From positions 1 through 64,000 of the forward strand of contig CAJTZU010000004.1 of assembly GCA_910584165.1 (NCBI GenBank): DNA of 64,000 nucleotides, read 5' to 3'. Origin of the DNA: an uncultured Bacilli bacterium (GTDB lineage: Bacteria > Bacillota_I > Bacilli_A > RF39 > UBA660). Under the pieces are notes generated by a model. That model made no database searches and was not told the DNA's origin. It saw only the letters and a program-made list of their open reading frames with translations. The position numbers were made by a program, and so were the translations under genes. Position 1 is the first letter of the stretch. Every line of letters begins with the position of its first letter. Positions 43,281-51,813 of the stretch are shown one piece after another.

Positions 43281-43308
43281 ATGCTTCTTGACATAAATTT
43301 AGACACTT

Positions 43309-44475
43309 TTAGTGAAAAAAATTCATATATGCTAAGAAAGCTACTAAAATAGTAGTCATAATGGCTCCATTTACTTGATCCATAGTTGTACTCTTATATT
43401 TTACACCCACTAATTTTGCCACTAAGTAACCGCCAAATAAACCACCTAAATGCGCTACCATATTAATACCTGGTAATGTAAAACCTATAAATATGTTAAA
43501 AATAATTAAAGGAATTATTTGGGACTTAATAACGCTTCCTAAATAAACACGATAGTGATATCCAAAATATAAAAGAGCTCCTAAAAGTCCAAAAATTGCA
43601 CCAGAGGCACCAACACTTACTACCATATTTCCTTGGAATAACATAGACATAAGTCCACCTATTATTCCACTTCCAAAATAAATAGCTAAATATTTTGCCT
43701 TTCCAAAAAAACTTTCTAACTGTGGTCCTATAATATATAAAGCATACATATTAAATAGAAAATGAATTATACCACCATGTAAAAACATACTAGCAATTAA
43801 ACGATATAATTCTCCATAGCCCCTCATGGAATCAAAATTTACTAAACCACCAAAATTATATAAAGTAGTAGCATCTATTTGAAAAATATTAGCGCCACAT
43901 AAAATCATTACCACAAATAAAACTAAATTACTAATTAATAAAGCATACGTAACAACAGGTCTTTTTTTACTAAATACATCTTCTGCCTTTTCTGCATCTT
44001 CCTGATTCTTATGATTAATTTCTTCTGTTAATTTCATAAATAATTCCAACCCTTTCTCTGTTACTTTATCAATTTTTGTAATAGTTGGAAAATTATCTGT
44101 TACAAAATCATAATTTTTAATATCATCTATTTCTTTTACTTCTATACAATCTATATTTTCTACTTCTGTATCAGCAATATGAACATTTTCACCTAGATTA
44201 ATAAAAATACTTAGGGCATTCATTTTAAAAGAAAACGTTTTCTTTTTAATTCTTTTCATAATTTGCTGAGTTCTATAAATATCAAAATCAAACTGCTCAT
44301 CGTTATGAATATAATTGGTAACAATTCTGACAATTTGATAATCTTGTTCAGAATTTTCAAGCCATATCTCATCTTTTGCACCATGCAAAATAATAGGATT
44401 ATATCCTTGTTCTGTAATAAAATAATGGATTAATTTCATAACAATTTCATCATTTTTATTTAATGTTATATTCAC
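43309..44475 (-). CDS. Rhomboid-family intramembrane serine protease
   Basis: About 388 residues. An N-terminal cytoplasmic domain of about 170 residues precedes six or seven membrane segments. HGGIIHFLFNMYALYIIG holds the conserved His/Asn of TM2, VGASGAIFGLLGALLYF the catalytic Ser (GxSG, near 290), and MVAHLGGLFGGYL the catalytic His. The layout is GluP/YqgP-like. GTG 44475 is preferred because AGGTGG lies 8 bases upstream; a GTG at 44487 has no ribosome-binding site. Confidence 0.9.
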   Translation of the reverse strand: MNITLNKNDEIVMKLIHYFITEQGYNPIILHGAKDEIWLENSEQDYQIVRIVTNYIHNDEQFDFDIYRTQQIMKRIKKKTFSFKMNALSIFINLGENVHIADTEVENIDCIEVKEIDDIKNYDFVTDNFPTITKIDKVTEKGLELFMKLTEEINHKNQEDAEKAEDVFSKKRPVVTYALLISNLVLFVVMILCGANIFQIDATTLYNFGGLVNFDSMRGYGELYRLIASMFLHGGIIHFLFNMYALYIIGPQLESFFGKAKYLAIYFGSGIIGGLMSMLFQGNMVVSVGASGAIFGLLGALLYFGYHYRVYLGSVIKSQIIPLIIFNIFIGFTLPGINMVAHLGGLFGGYLVAKLVGVKYKSTTMDQVNGAIMTTILVAFLAYMNFFH

Positions 44476-44521
44476 TTTGGTCACCACCTATATTGTAATA
44501 TATTTTTTTATAATAGTAAAG

Positions 44522-45421
44522 TTATTCTTCTTCAAAATACTTTTCTATTTTTAAAAAGCACTCAGGAAGTTCACTGTCAAATTCCATATATTCTTTTGTT
44601 GCTGGATGAATAAATCCAATCGTTTTTGCGTGCAAACATTGCCCTGTTTCATCAATCAATTTTCTTTTTCCGTAAACAGGATCATTCACTATTGGATAAC
44701 CAATATAATTCATATGAACACGTATTTGATGAGTACGTCCTGTTTCTAACTCACACTCAATGAGTGTAGCGCTTTTATATCTTTTTAATACACGAAAATG
44801 AGTGATTGCTTGTTTACTATTTTTAGAAGTTACAGCCATTTTTTTTCTATCTGTTTCATCCCTTCCTATAGGAGCATCAATAGTACCTGTATCATGAGGA
44901 ATAACTCCCCAAACAATCGCTTGATATTTTCTTTTTGTCGTTTTATTAGCCAGTTGCTCTGCTAAAAATTGATGAGCAAAATCATTCTTTGCTATCATTA
45001 AAAGTCCGGTCGTATAAGCATCAATTCTATGAACGATACCAGGTCTAAACTCCCCATTTATAGTACTTAAAGATTTAGCGTGATATAAAAGACCATTCAC
45101 TAAAGTTCCATGATTATTTCCAACTGCAGGATGAACTACTACACCATTTGCTTTATTAACAACCATGACATCTTCATCTTCATAAACAATATCCAAATCC
45201 ATCTTTTCTGGCTCAGCTGACATTTCTTCTTCTACATATTCTTCTATGGTAATCTTATCACCTATTTGTAATTCATAACTTGCCTTTACTTCTTTTTCAT
45301 TTACTAAAATACACTTTTCTTTCAGCATTTTAGCAACTTTACTACGGCTCATAGAAAGAATTGGGGCTAAATAAGAATCAATTCTTCCCTCTACTTTTTC
45401 TGTAATTTCGATTTCTTGCAT
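44522..45421 (-). CDS. rluD: Ribosomal large-subunit pseudouridine synthase RluD
   Basis: 299 residues. S4 RNA-binding domain at 10-65 (RIDSYLAPILSMSRSKVAKML), then the RluA/RluD catalytic domain with the signature HRIDAYTTGLLMIAK; the Asp is the catalytic residue. GRTHQIRVHMNYIGYPIVNDPVYG is the second family motif. It modifies uridines in helix 69 of 23S rRNA. The start has GGGAGGAATT upstream and overlaps the 3' end of lspA by 31 bp, the usual lspA-rluD pairing in Firmicutes. Confidence 0.93.
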   Translation of the reverse strand: MQEIEITEKVEGRIDSYLAPILSMSRSKVAKMLKEKCILVNEKEVKASYELQIGDKITIEEYVEEEMSAEPEKMDLDIVYEDEDVMVVNKANGVVVHPAVGNNHGTLVNGLLYHAKSLSTINGEFRPGIVHRIDAYTTGLLMIAKNDFAHQFLAEQLANKTTKRKYQAIVWGVIPHDTGTIDAPIGRDETDRKKMAVTSKNSKQAITHFRVLKRYKSATLIECELETGRTHQIRVHMNYIGYPIVNDPVYGKRKLIDETGQCLHAKTIGFIHPATKEYMEFDSELPECFLKIEKYFEEE

Positions 45422-45873
45422 ACCAATTCCTCCCTTATACTAAAAATAATCATCATAAATACAGATACTACAATCCCAATATCTGCAATATTAAAAATTG
45501 GAAAATAATAACTACCTAAAATTACCCCTATATAATCTACTACATGACCTAAGAAAATACGATCAATAAAGTTCCCTGTGATTCCTCCAATTAATAGACT
45601 ATATAAAAGAATTTCCCATTTATTTAGCTCTTTCCCTTTAATAAAAAAATAATAAATAAGCAAAAGTGCTACTAAGCCTAAAAGAGCTAAAATAAAAACA
45701 TTCCCGCTAAAAAGGCTCCAAGCAGCTCCCTCATTATGAACATTCGTTATATAAAAAAAATTTGGTATTATCTTAATTTCTCCTTGATAAGGAATAAAAT
45801 TAGAAACTAACATCTTAACCACTTGATCCATTAAAACAAACAAAATACTAAAAATAGTTAACTTTTTATACAT
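45391..45873 (-). CDS. lspA: Lipoprotein signal peptidase
   Basis: 160 residues, four membrane segments. NVHNEGAAWSLFSG and GGITGNFIDRIFLGHVVDYI contain the conserved Asn and the two catalytic Asp of signal peptidase II. It cleaves lipoprotein precursors such as the T7SS-locus lipoprotein at 3403-5079. GGTGATTCT precedes the start. It overlaps rluD and is its co-transcribed partner. Confidence 0.93.
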   Translation of the reverse strand: MYKKLTIFSILFVLMDQVVKMLVSNFIPYQGEIKIIPNFFYITNVHNEGAAWSLFSGNVFILALLGLVALLLIYYFFIKGKELNKWEILLYSLLIGGITGNFIDRIFLGHVVDYIGVILGSYYFPIFNIADIGIVVSVFMMIIFSIREELVCKKSKLQKK

Positions 45874-45908
45874 AGAATCACCTAATCCATTATATCATAA
45901 AACCGTAA

Positions 45909-45930
45909 AAAAAAGATAAATTCTTATCTT
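45909..45930 (-). terminator. Terminator of the SepF-like gene
   Basis: AAGATAA (45913-45919) pairs with TTATCTT (45924-45930), followed by U-rich sequence on the minus strand; it overlaps the stop codon region. Confidence 0.6.
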
Positions 45931-46538
45931 CTTCTATAAGCTTCTAAATCGTATATTTTTCCTTCTTTTTTTTCAGAAATACTATCTTCTATTTTAATAC
46001 TCCTACCTGCACAAACAATTTGTGAAGCATTAATATGTGTTAAATGAGTGCCAAGCAATAATAATTCTTTTGCTAACTGAAAATCAAATTGTCGTCTCAA
46101 TTCACTATTCAATTCTTTATAATTAATTAATACTACTTTTCCATATCTAATATATTCTATAATATCAGGAATTCTAGATAAAGAATCTACATCCATTATC
46201 ATAATATTTAAAGTATCCTCTAAAGTAGGAACATATCCTTCTCCTGAAATTACTTTTGATTCTAAAAAAAGGTCGTCATAGGGAATTGTATTCTCGCCAT
46301 TCTGCTCATAAGATTTTGACTCTTCTATTAACTCTAAATCTTCATCCATATAAAAGAAATAATCCCTTAATTGACAAAAAAGACAGTTTAGTTTTCCTTT
46401 TAATAATTCTAGAGATTGAGAAAATGGGCTCACTTCTAATGGTCCAGATGCTAGTCTTTTTCCACCTCTATTTTTTTGAAGATTAAATATTTTTCTTTTT
46501 TTTACATGTTTTCCTTCACGTCTATTATAAATTTTCAT
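45924..46538 (-). CDS. SepF-like protein
   Basis: 204 residues. The C-terminal 90 residues (NIMIMDVDSLSRIPDIIEYI, KVVLINYKELNSELRRQFDFQLAKELLLLGTHL split by a short turn, then SQIVCAGRSIKIE) follow the strand-helix order of the SepF/DUF552 domain, which joins FtsZ to the membrane. The N-terminus is basic (KKRKIFNLQKNRGGKR) rather than a classic amphipathic helix, and the middle is acidic. The call is tentative; lspA and rluD upstream are consistent with the division-cluster surroundings of sepF in Firmicutes. Confidence 0.45.
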   Translation of the reverse strand: MKIYNRREGKHVKKRKIFNLQKNRGGKRLASGPLEVSPFSQSLELLKGKLNCLFCQLRDYFFYMDEDLELIEESKSYEQNGENTIPYDDLFLESKVISGEGYVPTLEDTLNIMIMDVDSLSRIPDIIEYIRYGKVVLINYKELNSELRRQFDFQLAKELLLLGTHLTHINASQIVCAGRSIKIEDSISEKKEGKIYDLEAYRRR

Positions 46539-46593
46539 AATACACCCCTTAAGTAAGATGTATTATAACATATTTAAAAATTATTGCAAATTA

Positions 46594-46613
46594 AAGGCCC
46601 TTTTCGGGCCCTT
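46594..46613 (-). terminator. Terminator of the 51-residue peptide gene
   Basis: A GC-rich stem (AAGGCCC with GGGCCCTT, loop TTTTC) directly after the stop codon at 46615, followed by U-rich sequence on the minus strand. It is unusually GC-rich for this DNA. Confidence 0.7.
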
Positions 46614-46614
46614 C

Positions 46615-46770
46615 TTACATCATATTGTCTAGTTTTTTATCTGCTTTTTTTAAAGCATTCTTCATTACTTTTTCTGCTTCATTCATTACTGGCTTGCTAT
46701 ACTTCTGATAAGCAAGAACAGCTGTCGCACCAAGTGCAACAAGTGCTATATCTTTACAGCACATTTGCAT
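46615..46770 (-). CDS. Short 51-residue protein with possible membrane helix
   Basis: A gene of 51 codons from ATG 46770 to TAA 46615, beginning MQMCCKDIALVALGATAVLA and ending in a Lys-rich amphipathic helix (KNALKKADKKLDNMM). Two adjacent cysteines precede a 14-residue hydrophobic stretch. It is supported by GAGGTGA 7 bases upstream and a strong terminator directly after the stop. No family recognised; it resembles YtxH-type small surface-facing or membrane-associated proteins in size and composition. Confidence 0.65.
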   Translation of the reverse strand: MQMCCKDIALVALGATAVLAYQKYSKPVMNEAEKVMKNALKKADKKLDNMM

Positions 46771-46806
46771 AAAAAATCACCTCACACTAGACCTTTTGTA
46801 ACAACC

Positions 46807-46836
46807 GTATATAAGCCGTCACAGGAGCTTATATAC
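46807..46836. other. Perfect 10-bp hairpin in the leader of the small-peptide gene
   Basis: GTATATAAGC (46807-46816) and GCTTATATAC (46827-46836) flank the loop CGTCACAGGA. No U run follows on either strand, so it is not a simple terminator. It lies between recD2 and the 51-residue gene, where it could be an operator or RNA control element. Confidence 0.5.
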
Positions 46837-46850
46837 ATTATTATATTGCC

Positions 46851-49073
46851 TCAGTTTTTTGTTTTTATACATCTAGATAACAAATTTTCTAATAAATCTG
46901 TTTTTCGTAAACTTTCTTGGTGATTTTCTACACTATAAATGAAAGATTCTGGCTCTCCAATTAAAATCAACTTTTTTTTAGCTCGAGTAATTCCTGTATA
47001 AATTAATTTTCGATATAACATTCTTTGATAACTTCTACTAATAGGAATGACAACTACATCAAATTCACTACCTTGTGATTTATGAATACTAATAATAAAT
47101 CCATGCTTAATATTAATAAAATCTTTTGGTTGGTAAGTGACTAAGTTACCATCAAAATCTATCGTTATTTCATTTTTGCCACTCTTAGTAATATTTCCAT
47201 GCCTAATTGATGTAATAATACCAATATCCCCATTAAATACATTTTCATCTGGAACATTTACTAACTGTAATACTTTATCATTCTCACGAAAAATAACATC
47301 TCCAACTTTTAATTCATTTTTTGTTTTACTAGAAGGGTTAAATACTTCTTGAAGAATTTTATTTAAATTATCTATTCCATTCGTTCCAGCATACATAGGT
47401 GCCATAATCTGAACTTTTCTATAATCATAACCATGTTCTAAAATTTGTGTACATATTTTAGGTAAATTGGAAATAATACTATCTGAAGAACAAGTTAAAA
47501 AAGTATAATCATCTCTAGTTCTCAAAAAATCTTGCAAATCATTCTCTCGAATTTCCCGAGCAAGTTCTGGAATATAACTATCCTCCTTTTGACGATATAA
47601 AATATCTAATTTAATAACATCAATTAGGTCACTATCAATAAAATCTTTTAACACCATTCCAGGGCCAACACTAGGAAGCTGATTAGAATCTCCTACTAAA
47701 ACTAATTGAATATCCTCTGTAAGCCCCCGAAGAAGACTATCCATAAGAGGTAAATCTATCATACTAACTTCATCAATGATAATTAATTTACTAAAATCAG
47801 GATTATATTCATTAATTCCAAAACGATTGCTGTCACGATTCCACTTTAAAAATCTATGAATTGTGCTCGCTGGAAAATTAGTAGATTCAGACATTCTTTT
47901 AGATGCCCTACCAGTAGGCGCTAAAAGAGAAATAACATTTTCTAATTCTTTATCCTTATATTTATTTAAAATTTGATATAATTCTACAATAGCCCTTATA
48001 ATGGTTGTTTTACCAGTACCGGGACCACCAGTAATAATAACAATATTACTAGTTAAAGCTTTTTCAATTGCCTCTTTTTGCTTTTCATTATACTGAATAT
48101 CATTTGACTCTTCCAATAAAAATAATTCTTTTTGAAAATTTTTATAATTTTTTTTCTCTTTTCTTAATAATCTATCTATTCTATCAATAATAGAATACTG
48201 TGCTTCATAAATTTCTTCTAAATAGTATTTATTCTCTACTATTTCTACTTTCATCTCTCCATTTAATTCACATAATAATTCTTCTATTTGCTTTACTTCT
48301 ATATCATAGCCAATATAGTGACACACTGCTTCTGTAATTTCTTCCAAATTTAAATATGTATCTCCATTTTTATAGACTAGTTCTTTCATAACATATAAAA
48401 TACAAGCTTTAATACGAAAGTCGTTATCTACAGTCAATTCTTTTTGTCTAACAATCATATCCACTTTTGGAAATGCTATCTCATCAATATCATCTACTAC
48501 TCTATAAATATTGTGCTCTAAAATCATAGTAGTATTCCCTTTATAAGTATTATAAATTAATAAAGCATCTCTCATTGCAAAGCCCAATTCTGTTAAGTAA
48601 ACAATCATTTTATGGCTCTCTTCATATTTCATTAATGTATCATAAATGCTATCTGCTTTTTTCATTGTCATTTTAGGAACAAGCAATAAATTACTTTTAT
48701 CTTCTAATATTTTATCTAAAGCAGTTTCTCCTAAGGTGTTAACAATAGAATACGCTAATTTCTCTCCTACTCCTTTAAATAAATCGCTTGATAAAAATTC
48801 AACAATACCATCTTTATCTTCTGGTTTTACTCTTTCATAATTTTGAACAGAAAATTGAAAACCATATTTTGGATGAACAGTTTCTTCTCCAAAAAAATAA
48901 TAATTTTCCTGCTCATTTAATTCATGAAAATATCCCGTAAAAGTAATTGTTTTATTAATATAATCACGCATAGATTCCATGTCTGTATCTTTTACTTTCA
49001 TTAACCCAATAATATATCCATTATTGGATTCAAAAATACTTTGTTTATACGTTCCCATAACATAATTTTCCAT
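46851..49073 (-). CDS. recD2: RecD2-type helicase
   Basis: About 740 residues. The N-terminal OB-like and helix-hairpin-helix region (GVGEKLAYSIVNTLGETAL, KMTMKKADSIYDTL) defines RecD2 as opposed to RecBCD-type RecD. Superfamily 1 motifs follow: IITGGPGTGKTT near 350, LAPTGRASKRM, IIDEVSMID, LVGDSNQLPSVGPG and KHGFIISIHKSQGSEFDVV near the end. RecD2 is a 5'-3' helicase used in repair. ATG 49073 follows GGTGATTCT, the same leader seen at lspA. Confidence 0.93.
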   Translation of the reverse strand: MENYVMGTYKQSIFESNNGYIIGLMKVKDTDMESMRDYINKTITFTGYFHELNEQENYYFFGEETVHPKYGFQFSVQNYERVKPEDKDGIVEFLSSDLFKGVGEKLAYSIVNTLGETALDKILEDKSNLLLVPKMTMKKADSIYDTLMKYEESHKMIVYLTELGFAMRDALLIYNTYKGNTTMILEHNIYRVVDDIDEIAFPKVDMIVRQKELTVDNDFRIKACILYVMKELVYKNGDTYLNLEEITEAVCHYIGYDIEVKQIEELLCELNGEMKVEIVENKYYLEEIYEAQYSIIDRIDRLLRKEKKNYKNFQKELFLLEESNDIQYNEKQKEAIEKALTSNIVIITGGPGTGKTTIIRAIVELYQILNKYKDKELENVISLLAPTGRASKRMSESTNFPASTIHRFLKWNRDSNRFGINEYNPDFSKLIIIDEVSMIDLPLMDSLLRGLTEDIQLVLVGDSNQLPSVGPGMVLKDFIDSDLIDVIKLDILYRQKEDSYIPELAREIRENDLQDFLRTRDDYTFLTCSSDSIISNLPKICTQILEHGYDYRKVQIMAPMYAGTNGIDNLNKILQEVFNPSSKTKNELKVGDVIFRENDKVLQLVNVPDENVFNGDIGIITSIRHGNITKSGKNEITIDFDGNLVTYQPKDFINIKHGFIISIHKSQGSEFDVVVIPISRSYQRMLYRKLIYTGITRAKKKLILIGEPESFIYSVENHQESLRKTDLLENLLSRCIKTKN

Positions 49074-49102
49074 AGAATCACCAATTCCATTATAACATAA
49101 AA

Positions 49103-49128
49103 AAAAGTATTTCAATTGAAATACTTTT
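49103..49128 (-). terminator. Terminator of the repeat-bearing surface protein gene
   Basis: A 13-bp perfect palindrome with arms AAAAGTATTTCAA and TTGAAATACTTTT. A U run follows on the minus strand; being symmetric it may also act on the plus strand. Confidence 0.75.
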
Positions 49129-50563
49129 ATCCCCTTTTACAACTTATACCTGATGATTCAATTATAAAATGTCCAAATGTTGGATTTACATAATCTCCAA
49201 CTTTAACATTTTGTGTTGACAGATAAGGTTTAACATTATATAAGCTTATCTCATGCGCTTCCAATTTTTTAGTATCAGCTACTACTTTTAAAGCATTCTT
49301 TGTATCCTTTTTTGCTTTAATATATCCTTCAAAAGTTCTTTTTACAATATAATCTCCTGCTTTTAAATTTTCAATAGAAACCTCTGGTGTAAGAGTAGGA
49401 TTAGGTACTGGAAAAGGTGTTAAATTAACACGTGGATAAACAGAAGAAATTTTTATTTCATTAGCATTCATCTTCTCTGTATTATCAGCTACTACTTTTA
49501 TTGCCCCTTTAGTTTTTGAAGTTGCTTTAACATAAACTGTCGTTTTTTTCTTAACAACATATTCACCAACTTTAGCAGGATTAACACTCAAATTAGCAAC
49601 TACATCACCTATACGAATTTCATTAACAGATGGCTTTACATTATCGGCCACAACTTTAACAGAGTTACTTCCAGCTCTTTCAACGATAGAATATCCTGGT
49701 ACATAAGTAATATAAGCATTTCCAGAGCATCCCTTTAAATTATAACCAACGGTATCATTATCAGAATAATCTTTAAAATCATCTGCGGCCATATCACAAT
49801 CTGTTGCATTAATACAAATTTTTGCATATTGATTTAGTATTTTCTGTTCACCCTGATTAATATCATCCATAATATTTTCCAAAACAATATATTTCTTTTC
49901 TGTTTCTGATAAACTAGATGCTGGTTTAGTTCTAACTCTTACACTTTCAGCCATACCATCACCATTAAATTCATTATCATTGGAATCTCCATCTGGATCT
50001 ACAATATTAGTGTTAGTATTGGTATTACTATTAGAATCATCCCCACCAATATTAGGTCCCTTACAAGTTACTCCAGACATATCTACTTTAAATTCACCAT
50101 TATTGTAAACATAAGAGATATTTCCATTACAATCTTCGATTTTTAACATATTATCTTCTGGATTATTTGGGTCATCTGGATTAGTTGGATTCTCTGGATC
50201 TTCAATATAATCTAAGAAATCTTCAATACTAATTGTACATTCCTGACCTTCTACACACTTCTCAATTAATTCTTGATACTTTTCAGGATTTAAATTTTTT
50301 AAATATTCTAAGAAGTTTTGTTCAATAATATACTTCTTTTCAGCAGAATTTAATTTATCTAAATCTTTTGTTCTATCTTTTGCCTCTTCTGAAATAATTG
50401 GTCCTTCTATTGGATTAGTATTGGTATTAGTATTAGAATCTTTTCCTTTATCTCCTTTACCAGTATTAATAACAATAAAAATCACAGTTAATATCAAAAT
50501 AATGGCAACTGCAACTGCTGCAACTATCTTCATATTTATTTTTTCAAACTTTATTCTTCCCAT
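49127..50563 (-). CDS. Membrane-anchored surface protein with internal repeats
   Basis: About 478 residues from ATG 50563 (AGGAGA 8 bases upstream). One membrane segment near residues 14-38 (VAAVAVAIILILTVIFIVI), then an extracellular part with Asn/Thr/Pro/Asp-rich linkers (NTNTNTN), a roughly 100-residue unit occurring twice (...EKKYIIEQNFLEYL... and ...EKKYIVLENIMDDI..., each followed by Cys-containing segments), and a C-terminal beta region with three copies of VKVVADN-type units (KVVAD...NEI/HEI...VYP/VKP). No family recognised; the layout is that of a cell-surface or envelope protein. Confidence 0.65.
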   Translation of the reverse strand: MGRIKFEKINMKIVAAVAVAIILILTVIFIVINTGKGDKGKDSNTNTNTNPIEGPIISEEAKDRTKDLDKLNSAEKKYIIEQNFLEYLKNLNPEKYQELIEKCVEGQECTISIEDFLDYIEDPENPTNPDDPNNPEDNMLKIEDCNGNISYVYNNGEFKVDMSGVTCKGPNIGGDDSNSNTNTNTNIVDPDGDSNDNEFNGDGMAESVRVRTKPASSLSETEKKYIVLENIMDDINQGEQKILNQYAKICINATDCDMAADDFKDYSDNDTVGYNLKGCSGNAYITYVPGYSIVERAGSNSVKVVADNVKPSVNEIRIGDVVANLSVNPAKVGEYVVKKKTTVYVKATSKTKGAIKVVADNTEKMNANEIKISSVYPRVNLTPFPVPNPTLTPEVSIENLKAGDYIVKRTFEGYIKAKKDTKNALKVVADTKKLEAHEISLYNVKPYLSTQNVKVGDYVNPTFGHFIIESSGISCKRG

Positions 50564-50615
50564 AACATTTCTCCTATCTTTCATGGATATTATATCATAA
50601 AAGTTTTGAATAGAA

Positions 50616-50645
50616 AAGATATGTTTGAAACTTTTATCATATATT
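50616..50645 (+). promoter_or_regulatory. Possible sigma-E-type promoter of sigK
   Basis: AGATATG near 50618-50624, a 14-base gap, then CATATATT (50638-50645). This fits the B. subtilis sigma-E pattern (A-T-A-rich -35, CATAxAxT -10), the expected driver of sigK in the mother cell. A/T-rich DNA makes chance matches common, so support is modest. Confidence 0.35.
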
Positions 50646-50664
50646 AATAATGGGTGTATGTTAT

Positions 50665-51021
50665 ATGTTAAATTTTCTAAAATGGATTTGGAAAGATTTC
50701 AATTTATTTTGTGCAGCTTATTCTAATAATATCTTTCCAGATCCCCTTACTAAAGAAGAGGAAGATTTCTATTTAGAACAAGCAAGAAAGGGAGATTCTA
50801 TAGCGCGAGATAAATTAATTGAGCATAATCTTAGACTAGTCGCACACATTGTAAAAAAGTATGAGCACAGAAAAGATGACGAAGATGATTTAATTAGTAT
50901 TGGAACAATCGGTTTAATCAAAGGAATTGATAGTTACTCTGAAAACCATAAAACAAGGCTCACAACTTATGTAGCACGTTGTATCGAAAATGCAGTATTC
51001 ACCTGTTGGAAAAATTGCTAA
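50665..51021 (+). pseudogene. sigK: N-terminal half of sporulation sigma factor SigK, interrupted by a skin-like element
   Basis: The first 110 codons are sigma-K: FPDPLTKEEEDFYLEQ, then IEHNLRLVAHIVKKYE, DLISIGTIGLIKGIDSYS and TTYVARCIEN, matching B. subtilis SigK residue for residue over long stretches. After RCIEN the match stops (about base 50991) and only nine unrelated codons follow before the stop. B. subtilis sigK is split by skin at the same codon region. Regions 3 and 4 (-35 recognition) are missing and should lie past the right edge. So this is a developmentally repairable gene, not decay. ATG 50665 aligns best with SigK; ATG 50650 is possible. Confidence 0.88.
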
Positions 51022-51497
51022 ACAAAATATTTACTTCATTAGAAAACCAAATATCAACAAGTGTTACATATAAGGTTCCCCCTATATGGATTGTTCCAAC
51101 ACTAGAAGAAGATGCATCAATTGGAAAACAAATACAATACTATCGCAGACTTGCTAATATAAAACAAACAGATCTAGGATTGAAATTAGGATATGGCAGA
51201 GATGCATTAAGACATCTCGAACAACAAGATATTAAGCTTATTGATATAAAACTTCTAACAGGGATTATAAAAGAGCTAAACATAGAAGATAAAATCATAA
51301 TCAACGATGACTATATAAGCTTCTTATTAGATAATCCATGTGAAAAAATTCAAAAGATTAGAAAACAAAAGAACATGAACTTAAGGGAATTCGGTGACTT
51401 AATAGGTGTAAGTGATACTTCAGTTAGACGATGGGAATTAGGAAATAATCATATCTCACGCGAAATGTTTGAAAGACTCAAAAGGTGTATGGAATGA
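50979..51497 (+). CDS. Double-HTH XRE-type protein next to the left junction
   Basis: About 150-170 residues with two Cro/C1-type helix-turn-helix units: IGKQIQYYRRLANIKQTDLG...GRDALRHLEQ, and KIQKIRKQKNMNLREFG...VSDTSVRRWELG. The reading frame opens inside sigK, in a different frame, with only TTG codons as possible starts (50979, 51006, 51015) and none with a ribosome-binding site. In the excised circle its upstream DNA would change to the element's other end. It is probably a regulator whose expression depends on the integrated or excised state. Confidence 0.6.
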   Translation: MYRKCSIHLLEKLLNKIFTSLENQISTSVTYKVPPIWIVPTLEEDASIGKQIQYYRRLANIKQTDLGLKLGYGRDALRHLEQQDIKLIDIKLLTGIIKELNIEDKIIINDDYISFLLDNPCEKIQKIRKQKNMNLREFGDLIGVSDTSVRRWELGNNHISREMFERLKRCME

Positions 51498-51510
51498 CCA
51501 TACACCTTTT
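51479..51510 (+). terminator. Terminator of the double-HTH gene
   Basis: A perfect 13-bp stem (51480-51492 with 51498-51510) whose loop holds the stop codon TGA; the 3' arm ends in four T. Confidence 0.8.
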
Positions 51511-51528
51511 AATACGATTATTGTTACT

Positions 51529-51714
51529 TTATTGGATAGTTGCCTTTTGATATAATTCATCTAGAACCATCTTTAGCACCTTTTCCTTGTCTTCATCGTT
51601 GATATTAAGTTGCTTAATCTTTTCAAGAACCAAGGTTGCATGGAATTCGGCAACTCTAGTTTCAAGTTCGTTAATTGCCTCAGTTTCTTTAGGGAAGTTA
51701 ACTATGACTCTCAT
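51529..51714 (-). CDS. Small hypothetical protein
   Basis: 61 residues, soluble. It starts MRVIVNFPKETEAINELETR, then a helix (EFHATLVLEKIKQLNI) and a second helix (DKEKVLKMVLDELYQK). GGAGG 6 bases upstream supports the start. The ribbon-helix-helix-like layout would fit a small DNA-binding regulator, but this is a guess. Confidence 0.6.
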   Translation of the reverse strand: MRVIVNFPKETEAINELETRVAEFHATLVLEKIKQLNINDEDKEKVLKMVLDELYQKATIQ

Positions 51715-51813
51715 ACATAACCTCCTTATTAATCTTATGAAACTTAAAGTAATTAATTACCACAAAGTCGATTAATAAATCGTTACTACAAAAATTCTAC
51801 AAGAGATTCATAA

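Noticed and set aside
50665..51021. A sigK gene broken by simple frameshift or decay
   Set aside because: The break is clean, lies at the known skin insertion codon region, and mobile DNA with a SpoIVCA-type recombinase follows; no out-of-frame remainder of sigK is seen after it.
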